DNA from: Kuschelorhynchus macadamiae
Lineage: Eukaryota; Arthropoda; Insecta; Coleoptera; Curculionidae
DNA: 64,000 bases
Assembly (NCBI GenBank): GCA_030620095.1
Contig: JAUTXW010001314.1
Coordinates: forward strand, 329,001 to 393,000
Direction of reading: 5' to 3'
Shown here: piece after piece, positions 48,523-61,258 of the stretch
Layout: every line of letters begins with the position of its first letter
How positions within the stretch are numbered: the stretch's first letter is position 1
Notes under the pieces: generated by a model
The model's database searches: none
Seen by the model: the letters and a program-made list of their open reading frames with translations, nothing else
What the model was told of the DNA's origin: nothing
Translations under genes and position numbers: made by a program

Positions 48523-49759
48523 CTCCCAGTTTCTTTTAGAGTTTGAAATCACAAGATGTTACTCTAGTTTTTTTTATACCTATATTGTTTTTTTAACCTT
48601 AATTTTACTTTTGTAAATTAAATTTATTCTAAAACTCATTGCATAAATTTATTTTCAAGCAACCACCTGACATATTATGTACAGAAATACTCTTTTCCTA
48701 AGATCAATGTTAACAGATAGAAGGATATTTGTATCCCTCAAATCCGTATGTACTTACATTAGTACAACCTTAATGTATTGATTTACTCAGTCTATCTAAT
48801 GTCTTTAATAATAACATATTAGTCCAGAGTAAATAAACGTGGCACCTGTCACTTACTACGTTTACTACGCCTGTTATAAAGAGGGCCTAAAGTTATGGCA
48901 CTTTATAATTTAAAACCACTTGGAAGACAACGGTCCAGCAGAGAGCTCCAAGGCTAACACCTACTGCCAAACATCCTTGGTTATTAAATAGTTGTCCATA
49001 TCTTGTCTCCTAATATAACTTTGATTAACGCCTCTAATGCTATCATGTTATTATTGGCGGATACGTACAGAATATATACTCTCAGACACACAAACATCGC
49101 ACTCGACATACATACTCCCTCACACTTTCATACCTTTTGCACGAAGCTTCTAACATACATTTTATACGCAAGTACATTACGATTAAATATTTAGCTCATT
49201 TTTTATTTTAAACTACCTATTATCTGATTTTGACCTACCGACCCAAATTTACAGTCTTTAATGATACACAAACAGGTGGTTGCTAAAACCTTACACCCTA
49301 TAGTAAAAGAAAGTGAACTAAACAGATGTTCGGAATACCGTTAGATTTTTCTGAAGAGCAAGTGACTTTGTTTTGATGCAACCAGATGTTTAAAAAGCCG
49401 GCTGCGTGGCTTTTAAATTGTCAAAAATTAAGTATCTTGGCAAATTTCCCCCTTTATTTAAATTCTCACCTGTAAATTTTTGTTTACCAGTTTTCTCTCC
49501 CCCAAAATTTTATGATTTTGATCTAGTACTTATTTTTAAGTTTATATTATTTTTCATGATGCTTTGAAGCGTCTGCGACAAACTTAGCTGTTCACCGTTT
49601 CCCTTAACCTTAAATAATCGTTTAATTTTTTTTTTGCCCAACCTTACAGAAAACAATTTATCTTATTCTTTATTTTTTTTTATATATAATCGCCCCGCAA
49701 AACTAAAATGTTTGTCTTATGTTCCTTTGCCATTATCCCAACTTAGAAGTGAAATCTTG
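48523..49759. other. No gene seen
   Basis: Unassigned sequence. Short frames (49003-49194, 49634-49822) have no recognisable features. Confidence 0.35.
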
Positions 49760-50160
49760 TACCGACGGGCACCGGACACTACAGAGTACAAGTCGAGCCG
49801 GGCGATGTCAGCTTTTTTATAGCTGTCACGTGCCATAGCAGCGACTTCTCTGAAGTGATATGAGGTTGTGCCGGGACGCTGTCAGCTTTCTATAGATGTC
49901 ACGTGCCGTAAAACAGACCTCTCGGCGTCAACACCCATACAATATCACACTGAAAGTGTGTTGAATAAGACAAATCATTGGACTACCTTTCACTGTATAT
50001 AAACCACCGGGCACCGTTCTTATCGGCGTCACAGGATTTAGATACACTGACCATACCCAATAATTCGACAACTAAAACAATTTCCTGCAAAGTAACGTAC
50101 AGTCGGGCACCGCTATAAAGGCTCTCGGCGTCATCAGCACTGTAATGTCACCCCCAGGAA
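49760..50160. repeat. GC-richer island with internal repeats
   Basis: GTCAGCTTT, a short spacer and TGTCACGTGCC occur at 49807-49834 and 49881-49907. Variants of CGGGCACCG occur near 49766, 50011 and 50104, and CTCGGCGTCA near 49920 and 50127. A TATATAAAC sequence lies near 49996. It resembles a regulatory region or a solitary LTR, but no matching partner is in the window. Confidence 0.4.
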
Positions 50161-52491
50161 ATTATTTAGTTTAGCCGCAAGAACCACAGAGTTGAAATTT
50201 AATTTACATCCAGCCCTCCCCTTTCGTTATTTTACTTTATTATTTTTCCTCTTCAAAATCTATGAACAAATTAGCAGCGTAACAACCTTTACCTTTAAAA
50301 GAAAATATAGAAAATGCCAAGTTAGAAGTTCTGGATGCTTTTATAGGCTAATCCCCCTTTGCATTATTTCACCCGCCGTGAGGTGCAACTTTCACCCTCA
50401 TTGGCAAAGTCACGTAATCGTGGGAATGGAATTTAAAGAATTTTACCTACTCTGTCCTCTTTTGAGACATTCATGCGTTCTTGTCTAAATTTTAAACTTT
50501 TTTTTAAACGAGTTTTCTACTCGAACATTATTAATTTGTTTACTTGAAATCTATGTCCATATTATAACACACAGTAATTAGCCCAGTATGTTCCTAGTTA
50601 ATAAAAACTTTAAAATATTTATAATACTAAAAACCAGAAAATTTACAACAAAATATCGACCCCAAGTCGATTTACTTTACTAGTAAAAAGGCAAAGGAAA
50701 GCATGCCACAAAAATTTTCTTTGGCGATATGACGTTTAAAAGTTGCTGCAGAGATTTTGCACAACTTGATACAAAAACAGAGGAAGCACGCAAGAATCCA
50801 AGAATTTCGTTCCCGTTTTGTAATCGGTGTTACCAAACAAACGTGAACGTACTTTAAGACGTTTCATCAAAATAAATCACTTCATGGAATCCCATTTACT
50901 TCAAAATCGAATTTTGAGAGTTTGATCATAAAGCATTACGCAGTATTCTTGCTCATTATATATTAAAAGACAGTAACTTTCAATATAACCAGTGTCTCTG
51001 AAAGAAAGTGCAATCGCTTGGCTTGCCAAAACAGTATATTAACAAACACGTTTGTCAATGAGCTTTTGCGCTTTAACTTTCATAGACGGCTAGTTGAAAA
51101 TTATAGAAACATCACCACAAATTAGTGCAATGCAGATTTTAATGACTATTTTGTTGAACAGTGGTTAGAAAAAAGTATTATTAGAGATATTTAAAAGGTC
51201 GGCTTAATTGGAAAATACAATCCTCATATTTGTGACTTGTTGTCAAGTTAATTTTAGTAGGACGCCCCAAAAAGATAATAATTCTTTAGATTTATGTATT
51301 AATAATACAACACAAAAATTGTTGTAAAGTACAAATTTCTTTTTCATTACACTTGAAATGAGAAATGTTTACAGTTTATGTGTGAAAGGTAGCCTGGCCA
51401 GTTGGCATGCAAAAATAAATGTTGGAAGATTGCGTGGCGGGCTAGCCCAGGTTTTATTGCCGTGTCGAGTTGGGAATAATTTAAAATTGGGTTTCATTTT
51501 TGAAACCCAAAAAATCACCCTGGTTGCTCAGATTTGCTCGAACTTCACTTGATTACGAAATAGGTAATTTTTTGTGGTCGGAGCAATTGTTGAACACTTT
51601 ATCTACCGTTTTTAAATTTGAGTTTGAATAGTTCAATTTCATATATTGATGAAGTTTGTAAATAATGCTTAGGATATGAATTCAATATAAAATCAGTATC
51701 AACTCTGTAATGTGCAATTGAATGTTCAATTGGCAGTTTATTTGTGTTTCAGTATATCGATCTCTGTTATGGTCTAAATGTTTAAAAACTTCGTGGTTCA
51801 TGTAAAAAAATTGAATAGGTCGTAATTTTTGGCTAAGAAGGATAGAATTAAAAATAAAGAAAATCGCTTTCCCAAACCCCCTGCGGAAAAATAGAAGGTG
51901 TTTTTGTGAATTTGTAGGCCATTTCTTGATTTGAAGTTAATTTTTCTATTCGATTTCGTATAAAAAAAGCCCAAACAGTTTTAGTTGTACCTAGGTCAAA
52001 GCTAAATATTGTTAAAAAAATAAAATCGAGTAGTTTACATGCGACATCGTGTGTACTGGTCGAATTTAGATGGCACTTTGCTAGTTGGCGGTAAACATAA
52101 AAATATTGTGGAAAAATTTCATTCTAACATTATGGAAAAGAACATTGATGACTTTTTTTTCCAATAGATTATTTTGTCGTTTTATAATTTATTTGAGAAC
52201 ACAAACGATGATAATTTTGCTCCCATGTTTGCTTATCCTAATTACAAATAAAAAACAAACGCAAAATGGCGACATATTAAACTGTTGAGTATATATTTTT
52301 ATACGTGCCGAAATAAGTTTTAAAAAAATTTTAAACAAATGGCGATATATTCTGTTCCGTATATATTCTTAATAAATATTGTTTTTGATCTACTCAAAAA
52401 AATGTTTTCAATGGATATAAATATATAAAGGATTAAAATATATTAATTTTACTTGGTATTTGAATGTGAAAACAAAGTTTTTAATAATTTC
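50161..52491. other. No gene recognised
   Basis: Broken frames of unclear origin at 50700-51200. A perfect hairpin TTGGGTTTC/GAAACCCAA sits at 51487-51510. From about 51990 to 52100 the sequence again matches the duplicated unit (compare copy A 6340-6420). Confidence 0.4.
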
Positions 52492-53039
52492 AGGGGTCCA
52501 TGGAAGCAAGGGAAGCGATGCTTCCCCTATAAAAAATCAAAAAATCATCTTCTAAAATGTAATTTTTGAAAGTGGAAACAATTAATTTACTTTATATTAA
52601 AAATGCTAAAAAATTGTCCTAATTATCAAGCCGATAACAAACGCGGCCTTGATTCCCACGGAGCAGCAGTAGAAAAATAAGAAAACATAGATCTTGTGTG
52701 TTTTCTCGGACAGCACGAATTAGGATCAAGATGTAGGTCACGACCAAATAAGGGTTTCTTCCAATAAAGGAGATTTTCAGTATTTACTTAATTTAATGGC
52801 TAAATATGACGATTGCTTAAAAAATCATTTAGATCAGTTGGAGAGAGTTGATTTAATGATTAATTTCCGCAACCATTTTTTTAAAAATAAGCAGGCGATT
52901 GGCGAAGCGTCGTTCACTGCTATTGTTTTGGAAAGTGGGTCGAAATGATGCTCTACCGAGTTCGCTTAGACCAATAAGTACAACCTCCTTTCTGTTGAAA
53001 AGTCTGGCTACATCCGCTGAGTGATCATCAGTACACTTA

Positions 53040-53490
53040 CCAAACGGGCAAATCAAAAGAACTGGCTCTCAACAATTCTATTGAGAACATAAATAACGAG
53101 ATTGCAATTGCTGCATTCCTAGATATCGAGGCAGCATTTAATATTGCCCTTTCTGAATCACTCTATGATGCAATTACTGAAAGAGGGGTAGAATCCCTTA
53201 TTAAACAGAAGGATGACAACATCTCTACAGGACGAGACAGTTAGCTTTAGAGCAGCTAGAGGGTGTCCACAGAGAGGGGTTTTATCGCCCTTGCTGTGGT
53301 CACTACTGGTGGACAACCTGCTGGCTGTGGTTAGGCTGTGGGAGGTTGATCTACAGACATATGCCGATGATCTAGTTATCATAGTAAAAGCCCTCAAATT
53401 TTGGGCTTGGTTGAGGAGAAAACTAATATCTACTGGCTTAGACTGCCAGGTCTGTTTCATGCAAAGGCATTTATCCCCCTTCCCATGAAG
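53040..53490 (+). pseudogene. Non-LTR reverse transcriptase fragment
   Basis: AAFLDIEAAFNIA (motif with FLDIE), then GCPQRGVLSPLLWSLLVDNL and the catalytic TYADDLVIIVKAL. A frame change near 53205 separates the first from the rest. R1/jockey-like by eye; the clade is uncertain. It ends soon after the active site. Confidence 0.85.
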
Positions 53491-53562
53491 AAGAGGATAA
53501 CAGAAAGTCGGTTAAATACGAACATAATTAAGCTCAAAACAGCAATAGATACAAACTGATAT

Positions 53563-53620
53563 CACTAATTTTACCCAATTATCTATAGTAACTAACTTTA
53601 CCCAATTATCTATAGTAATA
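53563..53620 (+). repeat. Short tandem repeat, two units of about 27 bp
   Basis: TTTACCCAATTATCTATAGT occurs twice in a row with the preceding ACTAA. Confidence 0.9.
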
Positions 53621-54638
53621 CGCTATCTTAAAATAGATGGAAGTATTTGAGAGCTGAAGTTCGAGAAACTTTTCCAGTCCATCAATCACATTAAGAGTGT
53701 AAAATATTTTTCGTTACTTTAAGTGGCATGGCTGCTTTTTTTTCCAAGTCAGCAAAACATGCACAACTAACACTTACTAGGTGGAACTATAATGGAAAAC
53801 TTGTATTAATAGTCCCTGAAAAGCGTGAATGACTGATTGAATTATTTGAGGATGTAATAGAAAATAATGAAACGTGGGACTCAGAAGCTATAAATACTTC
53901 GAGGGTTTTTGGACTGTTTGAAACGAGATTTTAATTTTAATTATTTGTTGAACATATTTTCGGAAATATTTCCATTTCCGGGTAATGTTTTTACAGTATA
54001 TTACAAACTAAGACAAATGATATTGCATTTCACTTAAAAAAGTGGATGATTTTTAGTCTAGATTAAGCCAAAAAAGAGATGACTTGACCCATTTTAGGAG
54101 AAAAAGATTATGATAAATGAAGAGTCACAAGCCAAGCGTTTTCCAACAGACAATGTGAGAGATGTTTAAACACCATACAGCCTCCTCTTATGAAATAATC
54201 GATCAAATTCAGCAACAAATAAGCCATGAAATAAAGTAATTTTTAATTCCTGGAGCTCTGCCATTTTGGTGCATTTAAAGGAAGATACTTTTCTTTATTA
54301 TGGACAATTCTTTGACCGAGTGTTACTGCGATCTGAACTAGAAGTGATTTACGAAACCGATGACATTAGCGCAAAAACCTAACGTTAAAGAACTAGTGCA
54401 ATTTTTAAAAGTCAATGAGCTAGAAAAGGCCTACACCGAAGTATCGAAATTGTATGAATTAGTATTGACCATACCTGCCATAAATGTATCACTAGGACGC
54501 AGTTGTTTAACACTTAAACGTAAAAAAAAAAACGTTAGAAATTCAACTGGGTAGGGTTGCATGTTTGTAGTGTTACAAAAAGTGACTACATTACAAATGT
54601 AGGTAAGTTTCCCTTACTTAAAATTTCACCGAATTTAC

Positions 54639-54671
54639 TGATTACCTTAATAGATATAACAACTTTTTATA
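54639..54671 (-). promoter_or_regulatory. Orphan TIL-like promoter (copy C1)
   Basis: TATAAAA (54671..54665) lies 32 nt before TCAGT (A at 54639), as in genes 1 and 2, but no exon 1 follows; the hAT relic ends there instead. Confidence 0.5.
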
Positions 54672-55656
54672 ACCAATATTATATTTACTTTCTCACTTTT
54701 TAGTATCTGTTATTTTGATAGCATTTCTTACAATAATCAAGTTGCTGATTTTTTGTTTGGCATTTATAATATTTAATTTAATTGTTTTAATTTCCGTTTA
54801 CCAAAAAATATCGTGAGAATTCAGACAAATATCTGATTTCTAAAGTCCTGTTTTTGAATGATTATAAAAATCGTTTTTAGGCTAGTAAACATTGAGAGAA
54901 TTACAACTGGATGCAAATTTTGTTTTTTTTTTCTTTGCAATATTATTTTTCCATTGCCGATTTTTATTTGTAAGTTTCTAGTGTTTGTATATGCATGTTT
55001 TGGTACCTACTTAATAATAATACTAATGCTAATAATGAAACTTTTGTTAATCTACAAAAAATACGTACATCTGTAATTCAAAAAAAGAGGAGTAATCGTT
55101 GAAAGTTTAAATAGACCATTTCATAAGCTTTCTGAATTAAAATTTAGAGGCAGTCCATGTCTTGTATCTTGAAAACTAAATAAAACTACCTCGGTTATTT
55201 AAAATATTTTAAAAAACTATCAGAAGATAAGTAAATATAGATAATTGTGTTAATGGAAATGAACTAAAAAAAAGAGAAAAGGGGGACAGAAATACAAGAT
55301 CGGGATGATCGGGATGGAATAAAAAGTGCTTGTTGTAACTTATAATTTTAGCTATATTAAATCGACACTTTCAATTTCTTCTTAGTGCATGGAAACTGTT
55401 TTACCGCCAACTTTTGACGTGTCAGAACATTTATATTTCCTCAGTCTAATCATTATACAAATTTATATAGTTAGTATTGTTTGTAAATTGTGTTGTTATT
55501 GTATTGTGAATGTGTTTTAAGTTAAGTGTTTCTGTTATTTCCGACCATTTCGTTCCGAATGTCTGAGGAAAGATGATATTTGTAAGTTTTTTAAAAAAAA
55601 AACTATTATTTTTTTATTTATTATCTAGATTTTTGTCACTTACAGATACTATAATT

Positions 55657-55698
55657 CTATCCTTGACAATGGCTGTTGTGCCGAAACGCGTCGGATAG
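55657..55698 (+). ncRNA. Degenerate hammerhead-like RNA motif
   Basis: Stem I CTATCC/GGATAG is perfect. The core TTGACAA is altered from CUGANGA at two positions. Extra U, stem GGC/GCC, GAAA, CGCGTC follow. Confidence 0.35.
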
Positions 55699-55849
55699 TC
55701 TTTAATAAAAATATTGTGAAGTACTGGACCTTTTTTTTCTTTCTTTCATAAAAAAAACTGTTTCAAGCTCGGATATTTAATATTTAACTGACAGGTAGGA
55801 CATCAACAGGGTTCATAAGATCCACAAATAATCATCCGAGTGGCGCCAT

Positions 55850-55892
55850 TTTAAGAACATATAATGTATACAAAAACAGTCTGTGTATTAAT

Positions 55893-55952
<60 letters not shown>

Positions 55953-55995
55953 ATTAATACACAGACTGTTTTTGTATACATTATATGTTCTTAAA
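55850..55995. repeat. Perfect 146-bp palindrome centred on (TA)n
   Basis: The left half (55850-55922) is the exact inverse of the right half (55923-55995). It includes GTATACAAAAACAGTCTGTG on the left and its inverse on the right, with (TA)n between 55899 and 55946. Confidence 0.95.
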
Positions 55996-56048
55996 TATGT
56001 GTGTTTAATAATCGGTACTGCACCTAGTACATATAATTATTTGTATAA

Positions 56049-56051
<3 letters not shown>

Positions 56052-56093
<42 letters not shown>
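56052..56093. repeat. (TA)n tract
   Basis: About 42 bp of TA dinucleotides. Confidence 0.9.
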
Positions 56094-56098
<5 letters not shown>

Positions 56099-57127
56099 AT
56101 ATATATAAACAATCATGTTTTTATTTAAATAAACGGTCATGCATATCAGAGTGAATCAATATATAATATTTTCAGAGTGAATATAATAAGAATAAAAAGT
56201 TGTTTTTACCATAAACCTGATGACGAGTGTAAAGGAACTCAATTTTTTCAGCATAATGAAACCTGTATCCTTTACTATACTTAAACTTACTTATATCTAG
56301 AAAAATTTAATTATATACTTGCATTCTAGGACGGGATTATACCATGGAGACCCTAAAAAAAATTTTGTTCCCGTCTTATATTTTTGAGAAGTTATCGAAA
56401 AACTTAAAATTTTGAAGAGTGTCCGTGCCTTTATCCTATTTGTAATCCTGACTCTGGAATTTCCACCCTTCCTAATTTAAGAACTTCTGTCCTGAATGAA
56501 TGATCTTTCTTTATTCGGTCATAGGTTTTGCTGAGAGACACTTTTGGCAAATCTTAGTATTAAGTAAGTAATGGTAATGTATATGGTTATCGTAGCTTCA
56601 TTTATTATACATAAAAAATGGAATAACACAGAATACGCTTGTGTTAAGATAATATCAAGATAAAAAGCAAAAGTAATACAACTTTTTCAAACAAAGATTA
56701 GATATTTGATCAGTCTCGATTGAGAATCATAATAATGTTAACTAGCTAGATTAATTAATACAGTTTTTTAATAAATGATTAATATAAAATGTTTTGTGCA
56801 CACTTGGGCGTAATTTAATTTAATAGTACGGAAATCCTCTTCTAATTGCAGTAATCCACTTCAGCCACATTGAAGAAAGTTTATTCAATCGTTTTCATAT
56901 CTAAAATTGAAAATTTTTGAAACTTTCAAATAAAAGTAACATTGTCTTTTATCCCTCTACTTCCACATTTTACAATACTACCAAAAGAAGGCATTGTTAG
57001 GTAAAAAACAGAAATAAATACCAAAACTACCATATACTCCCATGTAAAAATTCGATTTGTTTGTCCTACGACCGTGAAAAACAGCTGATCGGTGACGTTC
57101 AACTGAGAGATCGTTGGAGTGCCCTAT

Positions 57128-57142
57128 AAATGTGTACCTCAT
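57128..57142 (-). pseudogene. Truncated signal-peptide exon (copy C2)
   Basis: Reads MRYTF and is then cut at a junction with spacer-type sequence, so the signal peptide and donor are lost. The promoter upstream is intact. Confidence 0.7.
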
Positions 57143-57183
57143 TTTGAATTTAAAGGTTAGAGTTCTACTGCCTGAGAATGTAC

Positions 57184-57217
57184 TGATTATCTTAGTAGAG
57201 ACGAACAATTTTCTATA
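57184..57217 (-). promoter_or_regulatory. TIL-like promoter (copy C2)
   Basis: TATAGAAA (57217..57211) and TCAGT (A at 57184), 33 nt apart. The TATA box is altered from TATAAAA. Confidence 0.45.
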
Positions 57218-57676
57218 ACCAATATTTTATATCCTTGCTCCCTTTTTTTAGTATGTTTCTTATTTCGATAACATTTGTGACAATCAAGTTGCAGATCTTT
57301 TGTTTGGCAATTATAATATTTAATTTAATTGTTTTAATGTCGGTTTACCAAAAAATATCTTGTGGGTCACGTATAAATATTTTATTTCTAAAACCCTAAT
57401 TTTAATGATTATAAAAATTGTTTTTAAGCTAATAAACGTTGAAGGGATTTCATTTAGATGCAAATTTTAATTTCTTTTTATTTGCAATATTATTTTTACA
57501 TTGCCGGTTCATTTGTATGCATCTTTTACTGTGCCACATGTTTTGGTACCTAGTTAATATTAATACTAATGCTAATAAGACTTTTGTTAATCTACAAAAA
57601 AGACATACATGTGTAATTTAAAAAAAAAAGAGGAATAATCATTGGAAGAATAAATAGGTCATTTCGTAAACTTTCT

Positions 57677-60360
57677 ATTTACTTATACACGATAGGAGTA
57701 ACCACAGATTACACATTCCAAAAAGTAATCCACTACGTAGTACACTATTTTAGTGGGTAACAAAAAGTGAAATAAAAAGAGTTTCAATATATAGAAATAA
57801 TAAAAAATACAATTAATCACAGTTCATTCAGAAAATGATATTTAAGCCTATGCTTGAAACAAACTAATGATATTTCAAAACACTCTAAGTTATTAAAATG
57901 TTTATTAAAATTAATTTAACATTCTACACAGTGGTGAATTCTGACCTGAATTGGTCCTGCGGAAAGGAATATGAAAGAGTTCTTGATGCCTAAGATTCCT
58001 GCTGAAAACATTAAATTGGATACACGAGTAAACTTGTGGGGCGAATCCTAGACCTTTAAATATATCATGCCTGCGCTGCAACGACAAAATGCTAAATCAT
58101 CTCATAATATCAATATAATTTATGTCTATAATAAAATAATTTAATTTAAAACCGAGATAACTTACAAATTTATATTGCACAAATTCTAGTCTTCTTATAT
58201 ACACATAATATCGTGGATTCCAAATAGGGTTGCCAACCTTCCTGTATTAAGAAGGACGTCCTAGATTTTAGTAGATTTTTATTTGTCCTTTGTCTTTCCG
58301 ACACCCCCAGAAGGAGGCATTTTGACCTGGATTTTGGCATTTTTTATTTATTTTTTTTTTTTTTGAAACAACACAGCATAAAATACAATTTTATTATTTT
58401 AATCGTTTTGTTGCGTAAGGTCATCTGTCGACTGTCGAAATAATGAAGAAAATGCGCACTTAAAGAGCGAAATTCTGTGGTTTCTACTATTTGTATTTAT
58501 CTGAATAACTTATGAGTTAGTAATATCTAAGAGTATGAGGCAATTCCTTTTACCTTAATTATATTATAACTTAGTTATATGTTAAGTGATTTTGAAATTT
58601 TCTTTTCTTTTGTTTACTGAAATATTATTTATTCCGTTTATTTTATTAAAATATGAAATAAGTTGACACATTATTAATAATAATACGTCTACTACACCAA
58701 GATATTATTGTTTCCTTCATAATATATGTTTGGCTTAGCTTTTATTATCTAGTTTGTATTTAGTTTTCGAGCTAATAATTAATTATTTAATTTTTGTTTT
58801 ACACAGTGAAAACAATATTTGTTACATTTATTTTGTAAGAACTAAGGAAATATGAAACAAACAGGTACATTAATTATTATAATGCCTATACTAAACGACA
58901 GTTTAACTTGTTCCTCCATAATATGTTTAGTTTGTATCTTCTTTTTAATCGTTATTACATGCCGCCTACCTAATATAATACAGTGCTTATACTTAGGAGG
59001 TAAAAGGTAATAAGGTAAATAGTCCCTCTATACAACTTTATTTATAGGAACTTAGTTGCAAGTTGAAATGCGGTTGGATAAGTGATTTTTAATTTTTTTT
59101 TACTCAGTTAAAATATTATTTATCACGTTTATTTTGTTTAAAATTGATAAAATATTTATATTATTAGGTGTCCTTCTACCCTTTATTACAATTTTTTACA
59201 GATTTTAACTGATCTGTCCTGGATTATGGAAATTTATAGTTGGCAACCATAATTCCAAACTACCGATGCAAAACAAAGCATGCTGTGAATAAAAGCATAG
59301 TAGAGGTTAAGTACGGGAATTGCTGCAGCAGACGGTTGAACTCATTTATTATTAATTTTAGATATGAGTCCAATATGGCACAAAAGTCCCTGATCTCCGA
59401 AATCCTTATTAAACTAACATTTTGAATTTGGTAGTTGCAATTAATCTCATGTTTCTGTTTCTGGTGGAGATTATAAAGCATTTGTCTATGTTTATAAACA
59501 GACTCGTGGTCTCGTAATAAGTAGAAAATCGTTCCAAGTCCTCCTTCATTTTCACGCAGTCGTCCGGTGTTTGAATAGTCCGAAAAAGTTTTAGATCATC
59601 AGCGTAAAGAACAAATGAGGAATTATTAAAACAGCCACTAATATTATTTATGTATAGGACGAAAAAGGGGGCCTAAATGACTCCTTTGAGGAATACCCAA
59701 GGGAACCCGAAACGAAGCAGAAATGTAGCCGTTAACTGCTACTGCCTGAGTCCGGTCTTGTAGATATGACCATATCCATCTTTAGAGGTAGTTAGATTCA
59801 TTAACCTCAGAAAGGCGATCAATTAGTATCCGGTCATCAATTTTGTCGAAGGCCTTACTGAAGTCGGTGTAAATCACATCGACCTGGATTCTTTTGTCCA
59901 TTGATTCTGACAAAAATTCTACGAGCGAAATCAAATTTGTCTCTATTGATCTAGCTGACACGAAGCTATGCTATTCAGGTATAATTATATCATTAACAAG
60001 TTCCAAAATTTGTGTAAATATATTTTTTTCAAATAACTTACCTAGAATGCACAGCTTATTAACAGGCCTATAGTTATTAACATCATGTTGTACTTCCGTT
60101 TTTAAATATAGGGCTTATGTGAGAATATTTCCACTCTGAAGAGACGTGTTAAATATATGTAACAACGGACTCAATGTAAAATAGGTTTTTACCCCATACA
60201 CTTTTTTGTATCAAGCCGATTCTAGACGAGACCTCAAACTCATTCAGAAGAAATCTACTGTTATCCCCAGAATCTAACATATTCGGAATAAAGGGATCCG
60301 TATTAAAGCACTGAGAGAAAAGGCCAGGATGTCACTACCAGTGCTGGTACTCTGAGTCCC
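57677..60360 (-). pseudogene. Jockey-like non-LTR retrotransposon, 5' truncated, broken
   Basis: Minus strand phrases in order are VDVIYTDFSKAFDKIDDRIL and IDRLSEVNES (about 59890-59800), YLQDRTQAVAVNGYISASF, LYADDLKLFRTIQTPDD (catalytic ADD, about 59620), NYQIQNVSLIRISEIRDF, and the C-terminal RRHDIFKGLGFAPQVY and ELFHIPFRRTNSGQNSP (58080-57930). Frame breaks are present, and a 1-kb hAT-type element splits it. It lies between CTTTCT and AAATTAAAGTTTAG, which are adjacent in the other copies of the unit. Confidence 0.85.
58225..59251. mobile_element. Non-autonomous hAT element, 1027 bp
   Basis: The left end TAGGGTTGCCAACC and the inverted right end TATGGTTGCCAAC are flanked by a perfect 8-bp target duplication ATTCCAAA (58217-58224 and 59252-59259), as expected for hAT. 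No transposase inside. It is inserted in the jockey-like relic. Confidence 0.92.
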
Positions 60361-61258
60361 ATAAAACATAGAGAAATTAAATTAAAGTTTAGATGCAGTT
60401 GAGGACTTGTATTTTTAAAACTAAATAAAACAACCTCAACTATTTAAAATATTTTAAGAAACTATCAGGGGGTAAGTAAACATAATTAATTATATTGATG
60501 GAAATCAACTAAAAAAAGAGAAAAAATGGGAATAAAAGCTAAAAGTAAAGCATGGCAAGCATGCAAGGTCGGGACGGGTAATAAATACCTTCAATTTGAA
60601 AAAATATAAAAGAATAATGTGATGTTACGCAGAGCAACGACAGCAAAATGGGGTCATAAGATATACGAAGGAAAGAGGTACAAAAAGCTACTTTTCAGGT
60701 AGGCAAACAAAACGCCTATAATGAAAATTGCTGCTACGTGTCACGAGACTGAATATTTAAAATTTACTTGGCAGGTAGGATATTTAGAGGGGTCATAAGA
60801 AACACAAAAATTCTTTAAGTGAAGCCATTTTAAGAACATATAATATATTCGAAATGAAATAAAACTAACTGTGTAACTTTTCAGGAAATTTTTGATTTAT
60901 GAAAGTTCCATTGAAATTATTGGGTAAGTATTTTTACAGGTGCCGAAATCTTTCTCTATTTGTCACAAAATGTGAAAAGAAATTTATTTTAAGTGACAAT
61001 TTAAAAAATTAAAGTGGTAAAAGTAATGAAAACTTAAAAAATATTAATAGACATCTACAGCCAGATCAATACCGCATCTTAATAAAACAGTTTTTAATCT
61101 ACTCCAGAAAATAAAATGCTATGCAAAGATACAAATATATAAAATAATAAATTATATGAATTAATTGTTACTCTCAAAGTGAAAGCGAAGATTTTTTTCT
61201 TTAAATAAACCTTGACTATGAATAACGAACCAAATAAATTTATTAAAACACAGTTTAC

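Larger units (their letters stand above)
52492..54555 (+). pseudogene. hAT element relic split by a retrotransposon fragment
   Basis: The start CAGGGGTCCATGGAAGCAAG followed by GATGCTTCCCC is typical of ZMYM-type hAT ends. The N-terminal part is seen at 52690-52850 (FQYLLNLMAKYDDCLKNHLD). The middle appears at 53725-54050 in shifting frames (ELFEDVIEN, LLNIF-like). The C-terminal part is at 54400-54540 (YELVLTIPAINVS). It is separated into halves by a reverse transcriptase fragment at about 52860-53500. It is related to the relic at 1615-3264. Its right side abuts a TIL-like promoter that has lost its exon 1. Confidence 0.75.
54636..57127 (+). repeat. Fragment of the duplicated unit (copy C, right part)
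   Basis: Begins within the TIL-like promoter (compare 10450) and continues through sequence like 10470-10800. From 56100 it matches the inter-copy spacer 14870-15970. Confidence 0.75.
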
